64,000 nucleotides of DNA from Shimia biformata (GCF_016888515.1 NZ_JAFEJK010000001.1:868001-932000); one strand, 5' to 3'; shown: positions 8,227-16,924, counted from the first letter of the stretch. The notes: generated by a model from the letters alone, not told the origin. Made by a program: numbers and translations.

Positions 8227-9216
8227 ATGAAGACAATGATCAAAACAATCGGCGCGGTGGCCCTTGGGCTGGCGGCGTCGGTCGCGCAAGCAGCGGACGA
8301 CGTGACGCTGCAATTGAAGTGGGTCACGCAGGCGCAGTTTGCGGGCTATTACGTGGCCGCCGACAAGGGGTTTTATGAGGAAGAGGGCCTGAATGTCACG
8401 ATCAAGCCCGGTGGCCCCGATATCGCCCCTGCGCAGGTGATCGCCGGTGGTGGCGCGGACGTGGTTCTGGACTGGATGCCGTCGGCGCTGGCGAGCCGTG
8501 AAAAGGGACTGCCGCTGGTCAATATCGCGCAGCCGTTCAAATCCTCGGGCATGATGTTGACCTGCCGCAAGGATGCTGGCGTTTCGTCGCCGGAAGACTT
8601 CAAGGGCAAGACCCTGGGTGTCTGGTTCTTCGGCAACGAATACCCATTCCTCAGCTGGATGAACAAGCTGGGTTATTCGACCGATGGTGGCGACGATGGC
8701 GTGACCGTGCTGAAGCAGGGTTTCAACGTCGATCCGATCCTGCAAGGGCAGGCGGCCTGTGTGTCGACCATGACCTATAACGAATACTGGCAGATCATCG
8801 ACGCGGGCCTGACCCCGGATGACCTGGTCGTGTTCAAATACGAGGACCAGGGCGTCGCGACGCTGGAAGACGGCATGTATGTGCTGGAAGAAAACCTGTC
8901 CGATCCCGCATTTGTCGACAAGATGGTGCGCTTCGTGCGGGCCTCGATGAAAGGCTGGAAATGGGCCGAGGAAAACCCCGAAGAGGCCGCGATGATCGTT
9001 CTGGACAACGATGCGACCGGGGCCCAGACCGAAGAACATCAGATCCGCATGATGGGCGAGGTTGCCAAGCTGACCGCCGGTTCCAATGGAGCGCTTGATC
9101 CAGCTGACTACGAGCGGACGGTGGAAAGCCTGATGTCCGGTGGTTCGGACCCGGTGATTACCAAGACCCCCGAGGGCGCCTGGACCCACGCGATTACCGA
9201 TAAGGCCCTGAACTGA
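8227..9216 (+). CDS. ABC transporter substrate-binding protein, NMT1/ThiY-like
   Basis: A 329-residue periplasmic protein with a Sec signal peptide (cleavage after AQAA, about residue 22). It opens with VTLQLKWVTQAQFAGYYVAADKGFY, the hallmark of the NMT1/THI5-like binding proteins that carry pyrimidine-like ligands such as formyl-aminopyrimidine. An AAGGAG site lies 9 nt from the ATG. As last gene of the pyd operon before a strong terminator, it most likely captures a pyrimidine base. In related organisms similar proteins are annotated as thiamine-precursor or riboflavin binding, so the family name alone would mislead. Confidence 0.88.
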   Translation: MKTMIKTIGAVALGLAASVAQAADDVTLQLKWVTQAQFAGYYVAADKGFYEEEGLNVTIKPGGPDIAPAQVIAGGGADVVLDWMPSALASREKGLPLVNIAQPFKSSGMMLTCRKDAGVSSPEDFKGKTLGVWFFGNEYPFLSWMNKLGYSTDGGDDGVTVLKQGFNVDPILQGQAACVSTMTYNEYWQIIDAGLTPDDLVVFKYEDQGVATLEDGMYVLEENLSDPAFVDKMVRFVRASMKGWKWAEENPEEAAMIVLDNDATGAQTEEHQIRMMGEVAKLTAGSNGALDPADYERTVESLMSGGSDPVITKTPEGAWTHAITDKALN

Positions 9217-9239
9217 TCCAGTTCGCCAGCAATTGATCG

Positions 9240-9272
9240 GGGCCGGGGGGAGACCTCCGGCCCTTTCTTTTT
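9240..9272 (+). terminator. Rho-independent terminator of the pyd/ABC operon
   Basis: GGGCCGG (9240-9246) pairs with CCGGCCC (9257-9263), extended by three inner pairs (one G-T) over a GAGA tetraloop, and is followed by TTTCTTTTT. It lies 24 bp after the binding-protein stop. Confidence 0.88.
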
Positions 9273-9305
9273 GTCTCGCCTGTGACGCCGTGGTAGCGAC
9301 AACAC

Positions 9306-10355
9306 ATGACCACCTTCACGAAATCCCCCTTGATCAGAACTGCAATTGCCCTTGCGATTGGTGCGATAGGGGCGATTGTCGGATGGTTGGTCGGCTTACC
9401 TCTATTTCCGTTGATGGGGCCGGCGCTGTGTGTGGCGGCGGTGGCACTGATGGGGGTGCCCCTGACGTTGGACACAAGGGTGCGCGACGCAGCATTCCTG
9501 GTGATCGGGATCGGCATTGGCACCGGGGTCGACGCGCAGGCGCAGGCGGCGTTCCTGCGCTGGCCGATTGCATTCGCAGCCCTTGCGGTGCTGCTTGTCC
9601 TGATCCTGTTGATCAGCCGGTTCCTGTTGTCGCGGGTCTTTGGGTTCGACCGGCGTGGCGCGGTGCTTGCTTCGACGCCGGGGCATCTGAGCTATGTCCT
9701 TAGTCTTGGGGCGGAAATCCATGCCGACCTGACGCGTATCGTGGTCGTGCAATCGGTCCGTATACTTGCAATGACGGTTGCGGTGCCGTTCCTGTTGATC
9801 GCGATGGGGTTCGACGTCTCGTCGGGCATTTCGCGGGCGGGCGAGGTGATGTCTTGGGGCCATTTCAGTGTATTGCTGGTCCTGGGCCTTGCGGTTGGGC
9901 TCTTGTTCCAGCGGATCCGAGTTCCCGCCGCCATGCTGATTGCCGGGATGGCCGCCTCATCTGTTGGGCACCTGTCCGAGATGACGCCCGGCCAGCTTGA
10001 CCCGGTTCTGGCGCTGTTGGGCTATGTGACCATCGGGACGTTGATCGGATCACGGTTTACCGGGATCACGCTGGCCCATTTACGGGCGGCGGCACTGGCT
10101 GGTGTGGTCACGACCGGCGTGGCGCTTGGGCTGGCGGCTGGTTTCGCGGTGCCTGTCGCGGCGTTTCTTGGTATCCCTGTTGCGCATGTGCTGGTCGCCT
10201 TCGCGCCCGGGGGTCTTGATACCATGCTGGCCATGGGCGCGATGCTTGGCGCGGATCCGGGGTTTGTTGCTGCAAGTCATGTTGGACGGCTGCTGATCCT
10301 GACCGCGCTGGTCCCGCTTTTCATCGCGCGGGCTGGAAAACCGGCAACTGAATAA
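9306..10355 (+). CDS. AbrB-family membrane protein
   Basis: A 349-residue very hydrophobic protein made of two similar halves, each with the motif seen at residues about 20-50 (GAIVGWLVGLPLFPLMGPAL) and a following GIGIGTGV or GTLIGSRFTG loop. This matches the Gram-negative AbrB duplication family, often mislabelled as an ammonia monooxygenase regulator because of an old annotation. The true role of these 10-helix proteins is unknown; a permease is likely. It stands alone behind the pyd terminator, so there is no reason to link it to pyrimidines. Confidence 0.85.
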   Translation: MTTFTKSPLIRTAIALAIGAIGAIVGWLVGLPLFPLMGPALCVAAVALMGVPLTLDTRVRDAAFLVIGIGIGTGVDAQAQAAFLRWPIAFAALAVLLVLILLISRFLLSRVFGFDRRGAVLASTPGHLSYVLSLGAEIHADLTRIVVVQSVRILAMTVAVPFLLIAMGFDVSSGISRAGEVMSWGHFSVLLVLGLAVGLLFQRIRVPAAMLIAGMAASSVGHLSEMTPGQLDPVLALLGYVTIGTLIGSRFTGITLAHLRAAALAGVVTTGVALGLAAGFAVPVAAFLGIPVAHVLVAFAPGGLDTMLAMGAMLGADPGFVAASHVGRLLILTALVPLFIARAGKPATE

Positions 10356-10396
10356 ATATATGTAAATTGGAATGTGATTGAGGCGAAAATTTGAAC

Positions 10397-10828
10397 ATGG
10401 CTTCCCAAAAACTCACCTGTTTTGACTGCGGTCAGGTCAATCGTGTGCCCACCAAGAAGTTGGACGCCGGGCCAAAATGCGGCACCTGCGGTAGCAAGCT
10501 GATCTCGGGCAAGGTGGTCGAAGTCGATTTGGCAACGCTCGAAAAGGCTGCGCGCAACGATGATGTACCGTTGGTGGTCGATTTCTGGGCTCCGTGGTGT
10601 GGGCCTTGCCGACAAATGGCGCCGCAATATCAGGCGGCGGCATCGGAATTGGCAGGGCAGGCGCGGCTGGTGAAGCTGAACACCGAGGATCACCCGCAGG
10701 CCGGGGCCAAATACCGAATTCGTGGCATCCCGACCATGGCCGCCTTTTCCGGCGGTCGCGAAAAGGCGCGTCAGTCCGGGGCGATGCCTTCGGCGATGAT
10801 TGTGAATTGGATCCGGTCGTCAGTTTGA
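10397..10828 (+). CDS. trxC: Thioredoxin 2 with N-terminal zinc ribbon
   Basis: A 143-residue thioredoxin. The first 35 residues hold two CxxC pairs (CFDCG and CGTCG) that bind zinc in TrxC proteins. The redox site WCGPC is at residues 67-71, and the cis-proline loop is RGIPTMAAF. TrxC reduces cytoplasmic disulfides and is linked to oxidative stress; the zinc site can release on oxidation. The TTG two codons upstream is less likely than ATG 10397, which has AGGCGA ahead. It converges with the flavoprotein gene on the other strand. Confidence 0.93.
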   Translation: MASQKLTCFDCGQVNRVPTKKLDAGPKCGTCGSKLISGKVVEVDLATLEKAARNDDVPLVVDFWAPWCGPCRQMAPQYQAAASELAGQARLVKLNTEDHPQAGAKYRIRGIPTMAAFSGGREKARQSGAMPSAMIVNWIRSSV

Positions 10829-10838
10829 GCAGCTTGTC

Positions 10839-12002
10839 CTAGCGCCGCATGCCGTTCATCACGTAGCGGGGAAGGCGGGCAATGACATTGCGCGCCAACT
10901 GGGGATACTCCACCTCTCCGGCCAGAAGCCGCATGTATTGCGACCGCACCGTGCCCGACCGCTGGAACGTGGACGTAAACGCCTTTTGCCAGCGCGGGGC
11001 AAAGATGATGTGCCGCAGAGTGCGTGCGATTCTGAGGTTGCGGTGCATGTCGCGCAGCGAGGATTGATAGCGGGGCAGCGCGGCGTCCGGCCGGTTTGCT
11101 GACAAGGCGTCAATCGCTGCCAGCGCTGCCAAATGACCGCTTTTCATAGCAAACGCAATGCCTTCGCCGGTGATTGGATCGACCAGCCCGGCGGCATCCC
11201 CTGCCAAAAGCACGTTGCGGCGGCCCGGCACCGGACGAAAATCTCCGAACGGCAGGTAATGGCCCTTGATTGGAACCGCGTCGGGGTCCAGCCCGAACCC
11301 TCGCAGATAGCGGCGCATGTGGTCTTTCATATCGGGGTTGGGCGCATGAAGCCCGCCAACTCCGATCGTGGTCGTGTTCCGTTTGGGAAAGGACCAGCCA
11401 TAGCCCCAGACCGCCGCGCCAAAATCGATCCGCAGCGGCAGTGGGGTTGGATCCAGCGCGTTTGGTGGCGCCTCGATCTCAAGCCCGAAGCCGATCCTGC
11501 CCTTGTCAAAGGGCGCGCCGAATAGCGCCCGCGCGACAATTGAGTTCACCCCGTCCGCCCCGATCAGAACCTTCGCAGTCAACGTCGCGCCGCTGCGCAG
11601 GGTGACCGTTGCGCCCTGCACCGACGCCACGGGCTGCCCGGTGACATCGATGGCCCCGGCGTTGATGGCCCGACGGAACAGGTCGGTGTCGAGATCGACG
11701 CGCATGGTCAGATGCAGGGGCGGGACGTCGCGCAAAACGGCGAGTTCCCTGCCTTCATGCCAGAACGAGATCGTGTCGAAGCTGCGTGCAATCGGGGGCA
11801 AGATACCCGCGCCGAAAATGTCGCGCGCATAGGACATGCTGCGCTCGGTGAACAACCCGCCGCATAGCTTGAACCGCGGGAAAGATGCCTTGTCGATCAG
11901 GGCGACGGTCAGCCCCGCGCGTGCCAAGGTGAACGCGGCCGAACTACCTGCCGGACCGGCCCCCACGACGATGACATCAAATTCCTCAGCGTCCGTTTTC
12001 AT
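10839..12002 (-). CDS. Geranylgeranyl reductase-family FAD oxidoreductase
   Basis: A 387-residue flavoprotein. The dinucleotide-binding motif VVGAGPAGSSAAFTLARAG is near the N-terminus, and the second FAD motif GDAAGLVDPITGEGIAFAM is around residue 290. This is the layout of the geranylgeranyl reductase/digeranylglycerophospholipid reductase family, which saturates isoprenoid chains. In this non-bacteriochlorophyll context the substrate is unknown; quinone or lipid precursors are possible. The frame is open 85 codons further upstream, but similarity begins at ATG 12002, 74 bp from the divergent thioesterase. Confidence 0.85.
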   Translation of the reverse strand: MKTDAEEFDVIVVGAGPAGSSAAFTLARAGLTVALIDKASFPRFKLCGGLFTERSMSYARDIFGAGILPPIARSFDTISFWHEGRELAVLRDVPPLHLTMRVDLDTDLFRRAINAGAIDVTGQPVASVQGATVTLRSGATLTAKVLIGADGVNSIVARALFGAPFDKGRIGFGLEIEAPPNALDPTPLPLRIDFGAAVWGYGWSFPKRNTTTIGVGGLHAPNPDMKDHMRRYLRGFGLDPDAVPIKGHYLPFGDFRPVPGRRNVLLAGDAAGLVDPITGEGIAFAMKSGHLAALAAIDALSANRPDAALPRYQSSLRDMHRNLRIARTLRHIIFAPRWQKAFTSTFQRSGTVRSQYMRLLAGEVEYPQLARNVIARLPRYVMNGMRR

Positions 12003-12076
12003 AGGGCCGCTTCTAACAGCTTTCACCCGCCCCGCCAGCGGTCTATCGTGGGGAAGGCCAGAAAACGGAGAGCAGT

Positions 12077-12466
12077 ATGACCGAAGCCCCACGCCCCGCC
12101 GGTGAACCGACCCTGAAAGTGGTAGCACGTCCGGCGGATGTGAACTCGAACGGGGACATTTTTGGCGGCTGGGTGCTGAGCCAGATGGACATTGCCAGCG
12201 GTATCGTGGCGGCGGAACGCGCGGGCGGACGGGTGACCACCGTGGCTGTGGATGCAATGAAGTTCATCCGTCCGGTGCGGATTGGTGATGTGCTGTGTGT
12301 CTGGGCCAGGGTGACGAAGGTCGGACGGTCGTCGATGGCGATCCAGGTCGATGCGTGGTCTGACCGGCGGGCTGGTCCGATCGAGAAGGTGACCGAAGCG
12401 GTCTTTACATTTGTCGCGATTGACGAGGATGGTCGGCCAAGACCGGTGCCGGCAGAAACCCCCTAG
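12077..12466 (+). CDS. Acyl-CoA thioesterase, YciA-like hotdog
   Basis: A 129-residue single hotdog-fold protein. DVNSNGDIFGGWVLSQMD holds the family's catalytic Asp/Asn region and the helix that cradles CoA, and VTTVAVDAMKFIRPVRIGDVL is the next signature. YciA-type enzymes cleave many acyl-CoAs to free acids and keep the CoA pool balanced. The ATG follows GGAGAG at good distance. It is divergent from the flavoprotein and convergent with the small membrane protein. Confidence 0.9.
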   Translation: MTEAPRPAGEPTLKVVARPADVNSNGDIFGGWVLSQMDIASGIVAAERAGGRVTTVAVDAMKFIRPVRIGDVLCVWARVTKVGRSSMAIQVDAWSDRRAGPIEKVTEAVFTFVAIDEDGRPRPVPAETP

Positions 12467-12473
12467 GCCGATA

Positions 12474-12689
12474 TCAGTTCCGCACGAAGCTGACGCTTGT
12501 CGCAGGCTTTTCCTGCGGCATCACGCGGTTCATCATCCAGCGTGTACTGCCAATTGCTAGAGGCAAGAGGAAGGCACAGCCGAGATAGATCAGGACGCCC
12601 TGCCAAATCGGTGCGCCATGCAGCACGACCTGCACCACGCCGGCAAACAGACCCAGAAAGCTTCCCGCAAAGATCAAAACTAGCGCCAT
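12474..12689 (-). CDS. Small membrane protein, two helices
   Basis: A 71-residue protein with two predicted membrane helices (ALVLIFAGSFLGLFAGVVQVVL and IWQGVLIYLGCAFLLPLAIG) and a short basic tail. I chose ATG 12689 because GGAG lies six bases ahead; ATG 12701 is possible. I do not recognise the family. It stands between the thioesterase and DUF302 genes with no obvious operon partner. Confidence 0.65.
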   Translation of the reverse strand: MALVLIFAGSFLGLFAGVVQVVLHGAPIWQGVLIYLGCAFLLPLAIGSTRWMMNRVMPQEKPATSVSFVRN

Positions 12690-12835
12690 GTCCAACTCCA
12701 TTCTGGAGGATTCCCCACCCGAAAGAAGGGACCATCCATTTGGGGCGAGACTGTGGCAATTCATGGGCCAAACCGTGCGCTGGTGCCGGTGAATTGTTTA
12801 CTTCTTATTGAAAAGTCAGAGTTTTCTTCTGTTCG

Positions 12836-13222
12836 TTAAACTGCGTCGACCACATTCTGCAGCAGTTTCCGAACCTCGTCTGCCACTGTTTTGAGCGAAT
12901 CGTTGTCGATTCCCGACATCGAGGCAACGGGGTCTACCGCACTGAGTTCGATGCCCTCGTCGATCTCGCGCAGGATCACGTTGCAGGGCAGCATCGCGCC
13001 GACGCGCGGTTCCATCTTGATCGCATCCCAGGCCATGTTGGGATTGCAGGTGCCAAGGATGCGATAGCCGGGCATGTCTCGGTCCAGCTTCTTCTTCATC
13101 GTCGCCTGCACGTCGATCTCGGTCAGGACGCCAAAGCCTTTGTCGGTCAGAGCGGCGCGGGTGCGGGCGTCAACGGCGTCCATTTCGGTGCCAGAGATCA
13201 CGCGGGTCAGGGTGTAGCTCAT
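12836..13222 (-). CDS. DUF302 protein
   Basis: A 128-residue protein that matches the DUF302 domain: GFGVLTEIDVQATMKKKL, then GYRILGTCNPNMAWDAI with its conserved cysteine, and GAMLPCNVILREIDEGIE with a second cysteine. No signal peptide is seen. The function is not established; members often sit near sulfur or metal stress genes. Its promoter is well marked, with a perfect TATAAT on the minus strand (13246-13241) and a palindrome just upstream, so it is likely under a dedicated repressor. Confidence 0.85.
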   Translation of the reverse strand: MSYTLTRVISGTEMDAVDARTRAALTDKGFGVLTEIDVQATMKKKLDRDMPGYRILGTCNPNMAWDAIKMEPRVGAMLPCNVILREIDEGIELSAVDPVASMSGIDNDSLKTVADEVRKLLQNVVDAV

Positions 13223-13622
13223 GGGGTATGTCCTTCCGCTATTATATGCAGAATAACATATGTGTTCTGAGGGGCAGGTTCAATGGGGCGGGCAGCGCCC
13301 GACCGAGAGTGGGCGACCCTTGGGTTTTGGCTGGGTGGCTTGTGGTGCCGCGTACAGCCAACAGTGTTTGATGTGTCTAGGCTGCTAAATCGCCAGCCGT
13401 CTCGCCTGAGGCGTGCTTTTCCAAGTTGGCGCACCTTCAGTGCGACGGGGCGGTCGGGCGATGCCCGGCGGCTTGCGCGGAAGACCTCGATGCGGAGTAT
13501 GGATTCAAAGGCCCTGGGTTGAGGCAAAGTTCTTCTATATCTCTAAGGGTTGAACTTCTTCCTGACGCTAACTAGCTTCAGTTGGAGAGGGTGAACCCCA
13601 CGGGCAACACAAGAGGTTTTGA
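13223..13622. other. Non-coding stretch, DUF302 to HAD gene
   Basis: Apart from the DUF302 promoter at its left end, I see no gene with a believable start or codon pattern here. The last 100 bp turn AT-richer and run into the ribosome-binding site AGAGG of the HAD gene. No direct repeats or tRNA remnant that would mark an integration site were found by eye. Confidence 0.5.
13241..13268 (-). promoter_or_regulatory. Promoter of the DUF302 gene with operator-like palindrome
   Basis: A perfect -10 box TATAAT (minus strand, 13246-13241) lies 18 bp from the ATG. Immediately upstream is AGAATAACATATGTGTTCT (13250-13268), an imperfect inverted repeat with AGAA/TTCT arms around ACATATGT, occupying the -35/-10 spacer. 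That is where a repressor dimer would sit. The -35 itself is poor. Confidence 0.5.
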
Positions 13623-14498
13623 GTGAAAGAAGCCGGAGTAGAATTCAAACAAAACATCGTGGCATTGGTATACGACTTTGACGGGACTTTAAGCCCCGAG
13701 GCCATGCAACACTACGGGGTTCTTCCAAATCTAGGAATTGAACCAAGCAACTTCTGGGCGGAAGTCAAAGCGAAACGCAAGTCTGAGAAAGCAGAAGAGC
13801 TTCTTGTCTACATGCGGGAGATGATAAAGTTAGCGGATCAAAAAGACGTTAAGTTGGGCAGAGATGACTTCGCAAGCCACGGTGCAAGCATAGAATTCTT
13901 TGAGGGCGTTAGAGATTGGTTCCAAAGAATAAATGAGTTTGTCAAGGGATTAGCTGGCGGAGCAGAAATAGAGGTGGAGCACTACATCATTTCCGCTGGT
14001 CTAAAGGAAATGATTGAAGGATGCGATATTGCGTCTGAATTCACAGAGATATTCGCTTGCGAATTTTTGTACGACAAGTCCGGACACCCAATTTGGCCAG
14101 CGCGAATAATCTCGGACACTTCGAAGACCCAATACCTCTTTCGAATTAACAAGGGCGTCCTTGATGTAAACGAGTCTATTAACTCGCATATGCCAACCTC
14201 CGAACGCCGCATTCCTTTCGACAATATGGTCTATTTTGGTGATGGTGAAACCGATGTTCCGAGTATGGCGGTAGTAATGGCGCAAGGTGGCCACGCTGTG
14301 GCTGTCCACAAGCCCAACGAAGGAGCGGAAAAATGTCTAGCGCTGCGCCAAGCAGGACGGATCGACTATTTTTGCGAAGCCGACTATCGTGAAGGTTCTG
14401 ATTTGGACCGGCTAGTCAAAGACACTCTCCGCGTGATTGTCTCGCGTATCGCGCTACGTATGCGTATTTTCGACCTTCCACCCAAAGGATGCAACTGA
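13623..14498 (+). CDS. HAD-superfamily hydrolase, probably acquired
   Basis: A 291-residue phosphatase-like protein. HAD motif I is YDFDGTLS (residues about 18-25), motif II the serine in ISAGLKEM, a lysine follows in SKTQYLF, and motif IV is FGDGETDVPSM. A helical cap lies between motifs I and II. This resembles the SerB/MtnX side of the family; the substrate is unknown. It starts at GTG with AGAGG six bases ahead. Base composition is distinctly lower in G+C (about 40-42% in lines I counted) than the surrounding genes, and codon choice is different, which points to horizontal transfer. No partner gene came with it. Confidence 0.85.
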   Translation: MKEAGVEFKQNIVALVYDFDGTLSPEAMQHYGVLPNLGIEPSNFWAEVKAKRKSEKAEELLVYMREMIKLADQKDVKLGRDDFASHGASIEFFEGVRDWFQRINEFVKGLAGGAEIEVEHYIISAGLKEMIEGCDIASEFTEIFACEFLYDKSGHPIWPARIISDTSKTQYLFRINKGVLDVNESINSHMPTSERRIPFDNMVYFGDGETDVPSMAVVMAQGGHAVAVHKPNEGAEKCLALRQAGRIDYFCEADYREGSDLDRLVKDTLRVIVSRIALRMRIFDLPPKGCN

Positions 14499-14589
14499 CC
14501 CCTAGGCGAAGCCACCGTGATCACGTTTTCTTTTGTCCGGGGCGACTTTGAAGTTTTGGTGCGCCGTTGGAAGAGATCGCTCGGATCGC

Positions 14590-16245
14590 CTATCTTGTAA
14601 ACTTCTTATGCTTCAACCGCTTCGGCTCAAGCGCGTCCGGTCCCAGTCGGCGTTTCTTGTCTTCCTCATAATCCTCGAAGTTGCCTTCGAACCACTCCAC
14701 ATGCGCGTCGCCTTCGAACGCCAGAATATGAGTGCAGATACGGTCCAGGAAGAAGCGGTCGTGTGAGATGACGACGGCGCAACCGGCAAAGTCGACCAGC
14801 GCGTCTTCGAGTGCCCGCAGGGTTTCGACGTCCAGATCGTTGGTCGGCTCGTCGAGGAGCAGCACGTTGCCGCCTTCTTTCAGAAGCCGGGCCATGTGGA
14901 CTCGGTTGCGCTCACCGCCGGACAGCAGCGACAGTTTCTTCTGCTGGTCGCCGCCCTTGAAGTTGAAGGACGAACAATAGGCGCGGGAATTGACCTGCGC
15001 GTCGCCAAGTTCGATGATCTCGGCCCCGCCGGAAATCGCCTCCCAGACGGTGTCATTGTCGTTGAGGTCATCGCGGGACTGGTCGACATAGGACAGCTTA
15101 ACCGTGTCGCCGTATTCAACCGTGCCGGTGTCGGGCTGTTCCTGTCCGGTCAGCATGCGGAACAGGGTCGACTTACCCGCGCCGTTGGGACCGATCACGC
15201 CAACGATGCCGCCGGGCGGCAGCGAGAAATCCAGCCCTTCGATCAATTGCTTGTCGCCGTAATGCTTGGCCAGGCCCGTTACCTCGATCACCTTCGAGCC
15301 AAGGCGCGGGCCGTTGGGGATGACGATCTGGGCGCGGGAAATCTTTTCGCGCTCGGACTGGGATGCCAGTTCGTTATAGGCGTTGATCCGGGCTTTCTGT
15401 TTGGCCTGCCGCGCCTTCTGGCCCTGCCGCATCCATTCGAGTTCGCGTTCCAGCGTTTTCTGCTTGGACTTGTCCTCGCGGGCTTCCTGCTCAAGCCGCT
15501 TGGCCTTCTGTTCCAGCCACGAGGAATAGTTGCCCTCGTAGGGAATGCCGCGGCCACGGTCGAGTTCGAGAATCCAGCCGGTGATGTCGTCAAGGAAATA
15601 GCGGTCGTGGGTGACGATCAGGATCGTGCCCTTGTAGTCGATCAGGTGCTGTTGCAGCCAGGCAATTGTCTCGGCGTCGAGGTGGTTGGTCGGTTCGTCC
15701 AACAGCAACATGTCGGGCGCTTCGAGGAGCAGCTTGCACAGCGCCACGCGGCGGCGTTCACCACCCGACAGGGTTTTCACATCGGCGTCGTCGGGCGGGC
15801 AGCGCAGCGCCTCCATCGAAACGTCGATCTGGCTGTCGAGATCCCACAGGTTTTCGCTGTCGATCTGGTCCTGAAGCTTGGCCATCTCATCGGCGGTTTC
15901 GTCCGAATAGTTCATGGCCAGTTCGTTGTAGCGATCCAGAATCGCTTTCTTCTCGGCGACACCCAGCATCACGTTCTCGCGCACGGTCAGGGACTCGTCC
16001 AACTGCGGTTCCTGTGGAAGGTAGCCGACCTTGGCGCCCTCGGCGGCCCAGGCCTCGCCCGTGTAGTCCTTGTCGAGACCGGCCATGATCTTCATCAGGG
16101 TCGATTTACCGGCACCGTTGACGCCGACCACACCGATCTTCACGCCGGGCAGGAACGACAGGTGGATGTTCTCAAAACACTTCTTGCCGCCGGGATATGT
16201 CTTGGAGACACCCTGCATGTGATAGACATATTGATACGACGCCAT
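14590..16245 (-). CDS. ettA: Energy-dependent translational throttle protein EttA (ABC-F)
   Basis: A 551-residue soluble ABC-F ATPase with two nucleotide-binding domains: Walker A GVNGAGKST and GPNGAGKST, signatures LSGGERRR and LSGGERNR, and Walker B LLLDEPTNHLD and LLLDEPTNDLD. An arm insert (about residues 95-140) and a basic linker (residues 240-300, rich in K/R/E) bind the ribosomal E site and tRNA. EttA gates the first elongation step according to ATP level. The length and N-terminus (YQYVYHMQGVSKTYPG) are typical. It converges with the HAD gene. Confidence 0.95.
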   Translation of the reverse strand: MASYQYVYHMQGVSKTYPGGKKCFENIHLSFLPGVKIGVVGVNGAGKSTLMKIMAGLDKDYTGEAWAAEGAKVGYLPQEPQLDESLTVRENVMLGVAEKKAILDRYNELAMNYSDETADEMAKLQDQIDSENLWDLDSQIDVSMEALRCPPDDADVKTLSGGERRRVALCKLLLEAPDMLLLDEPTNHLDAETIAWLQQHLIDYKGTILIVTHDRYFLDDITGWILELDRGRGIPYEGNYSSWLEQKAKRLEQEAREDKSKQKTLERELEWMRQGQKARQAKQKARINAYNELASQSEREKISRAQIVIPNGPRLGSKVIEVTGLAKHYGDKQLIEGLDFSLPPGGIVGVIGPNGAGKSTLFRMLTGQEQPDTGTVEYGDTVKLSYVDQSRDDLNDNDTVWEAISGGAEIIELGDAQVNSRAYCSSFNFKGGDQQKKLSLLSGGERNRVHMARLLKEGGNVLLLDEPTNDLDVETLRALEDALVDFAGCAVVISHDRFFLDRICTHILAFEGDAHVEWFEGNFEDYEEDKKRRLGPDALEPKRLKHKKFTR

Positions 16246-16366
16246 GATCTGCCCTCGGGTTCAAAGATTGGGTGGAGTAGTCATTTAGTCGCTTGCATGA
16301 GGTTTCGCAAACGTGATTTTTCTTTGGCCAGACAGGTTATTCGGGCAAAACCGGGAGGGGGACCGG

Positions 16367-16924
16367 ATGCGGGGATTTTTCAGAGCTCTTTTGACGGGGG
16401 CAAGCCTGACAGTCGGCGCCGCTGCATGGGCCGAGGAGCCGCCGGTGCCACGCATGCTGCCGTGTTTCGAGATCGAGGACGTTCAGCCAGACCATACCGC
16501 GCTGGAACTGGCAGGTGCAGTGCGGTCATGCGTTGAAGCAGGGCGCCATGGCGACGGCATGGCGATCTTCATCGCGTTCAACAGCTATTCCCTGTTCGAC
16601 CAGCAGCGGGTTCGCGATGAAACTGCGCATGAGATCCTGACCGAGCTGAACCAATGGATTTTCAATGGCATGGGCAAGGATGACATTGATGTATTGCGCC
16701 GCCACGCCGAAACGCTGCGCCTGGGCGACAGTGCCTATCAGGATCGTATCTGCAATGCGTTGTGGGCCGTGGGGCCGCCCAGCTACCGGCCGTCTTACAT
16801 GATCGCCTTTGGCCAGATGCCCCGTAAAGGGGACGACGACTGGCAAGTCGATGGATTTGACGCCGAGGTCGCATGGAAGGTGGCCGTTGGTGAGAAGAAC
16901 CGTTGCGGCGATGCGCGTCTTTAG
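16367..16924 (+). CDS. Exported protein of unknown function
   Basis: A 185-residue protein with a Sec signal peptide (RGFFRALLTGASLTVGAAAWA, cleavage near residue 23). The mature part has three or four cysteines (PCFEIED, RSCVEAG, DRICNALW, NRCGDARL) that could form two disulfides. GGGAGGGG lies seven bases before ATG 16367. I do not recognise a domain; it looks like one of the conserved small periplasmic proteins of Rhodobacteraceae. It is followed by nadD after 41 bp. Confidence 0.75.
   Translation: MRGFFRALLTGASLTVGAAAWAEEPPVPRMLPCFEIEDVQPDHTALELAGAVRSCVEAGRHGDGMAIFIAFNSYSLFDQQRVRDETAHEILTELNQWIFNGMGKDDIDVLRRHAETLRLGDSAYQDRICNALWAVGPPSYRPSYMIAFGQMPRKGDDDWQVDGFDAEVAWKVAVGEKNRCGDARL

Noticed and set aside
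9306-10355. Ammonia monooxygenase or AbrB transcription factor
   Set aside because: The protein is a ten-helix membrane protein with two AbrB-duplication repeats; both labels are legacy annotation errors for this family.
13219-13527. A 102-codon minus-strand frame upstream of DUF302
   Set aside because: It covers the DUF302 promoter and palindrome, has Arg/Pro-rich composition and no ribosome-binding site.
14516-14525. CGTGATCACG followed by TTTTC as a terminator of the HAD gene
   Set aside because: It is a self-complementary 10-mer; after allowing a loop only three base pairs remain.
14896-16536. A 546-codon open frame antisense to ettA
   Set aside because: It mirrors the ABC-F gene codon for codon and shows the low-complexity look of an antisense frame.
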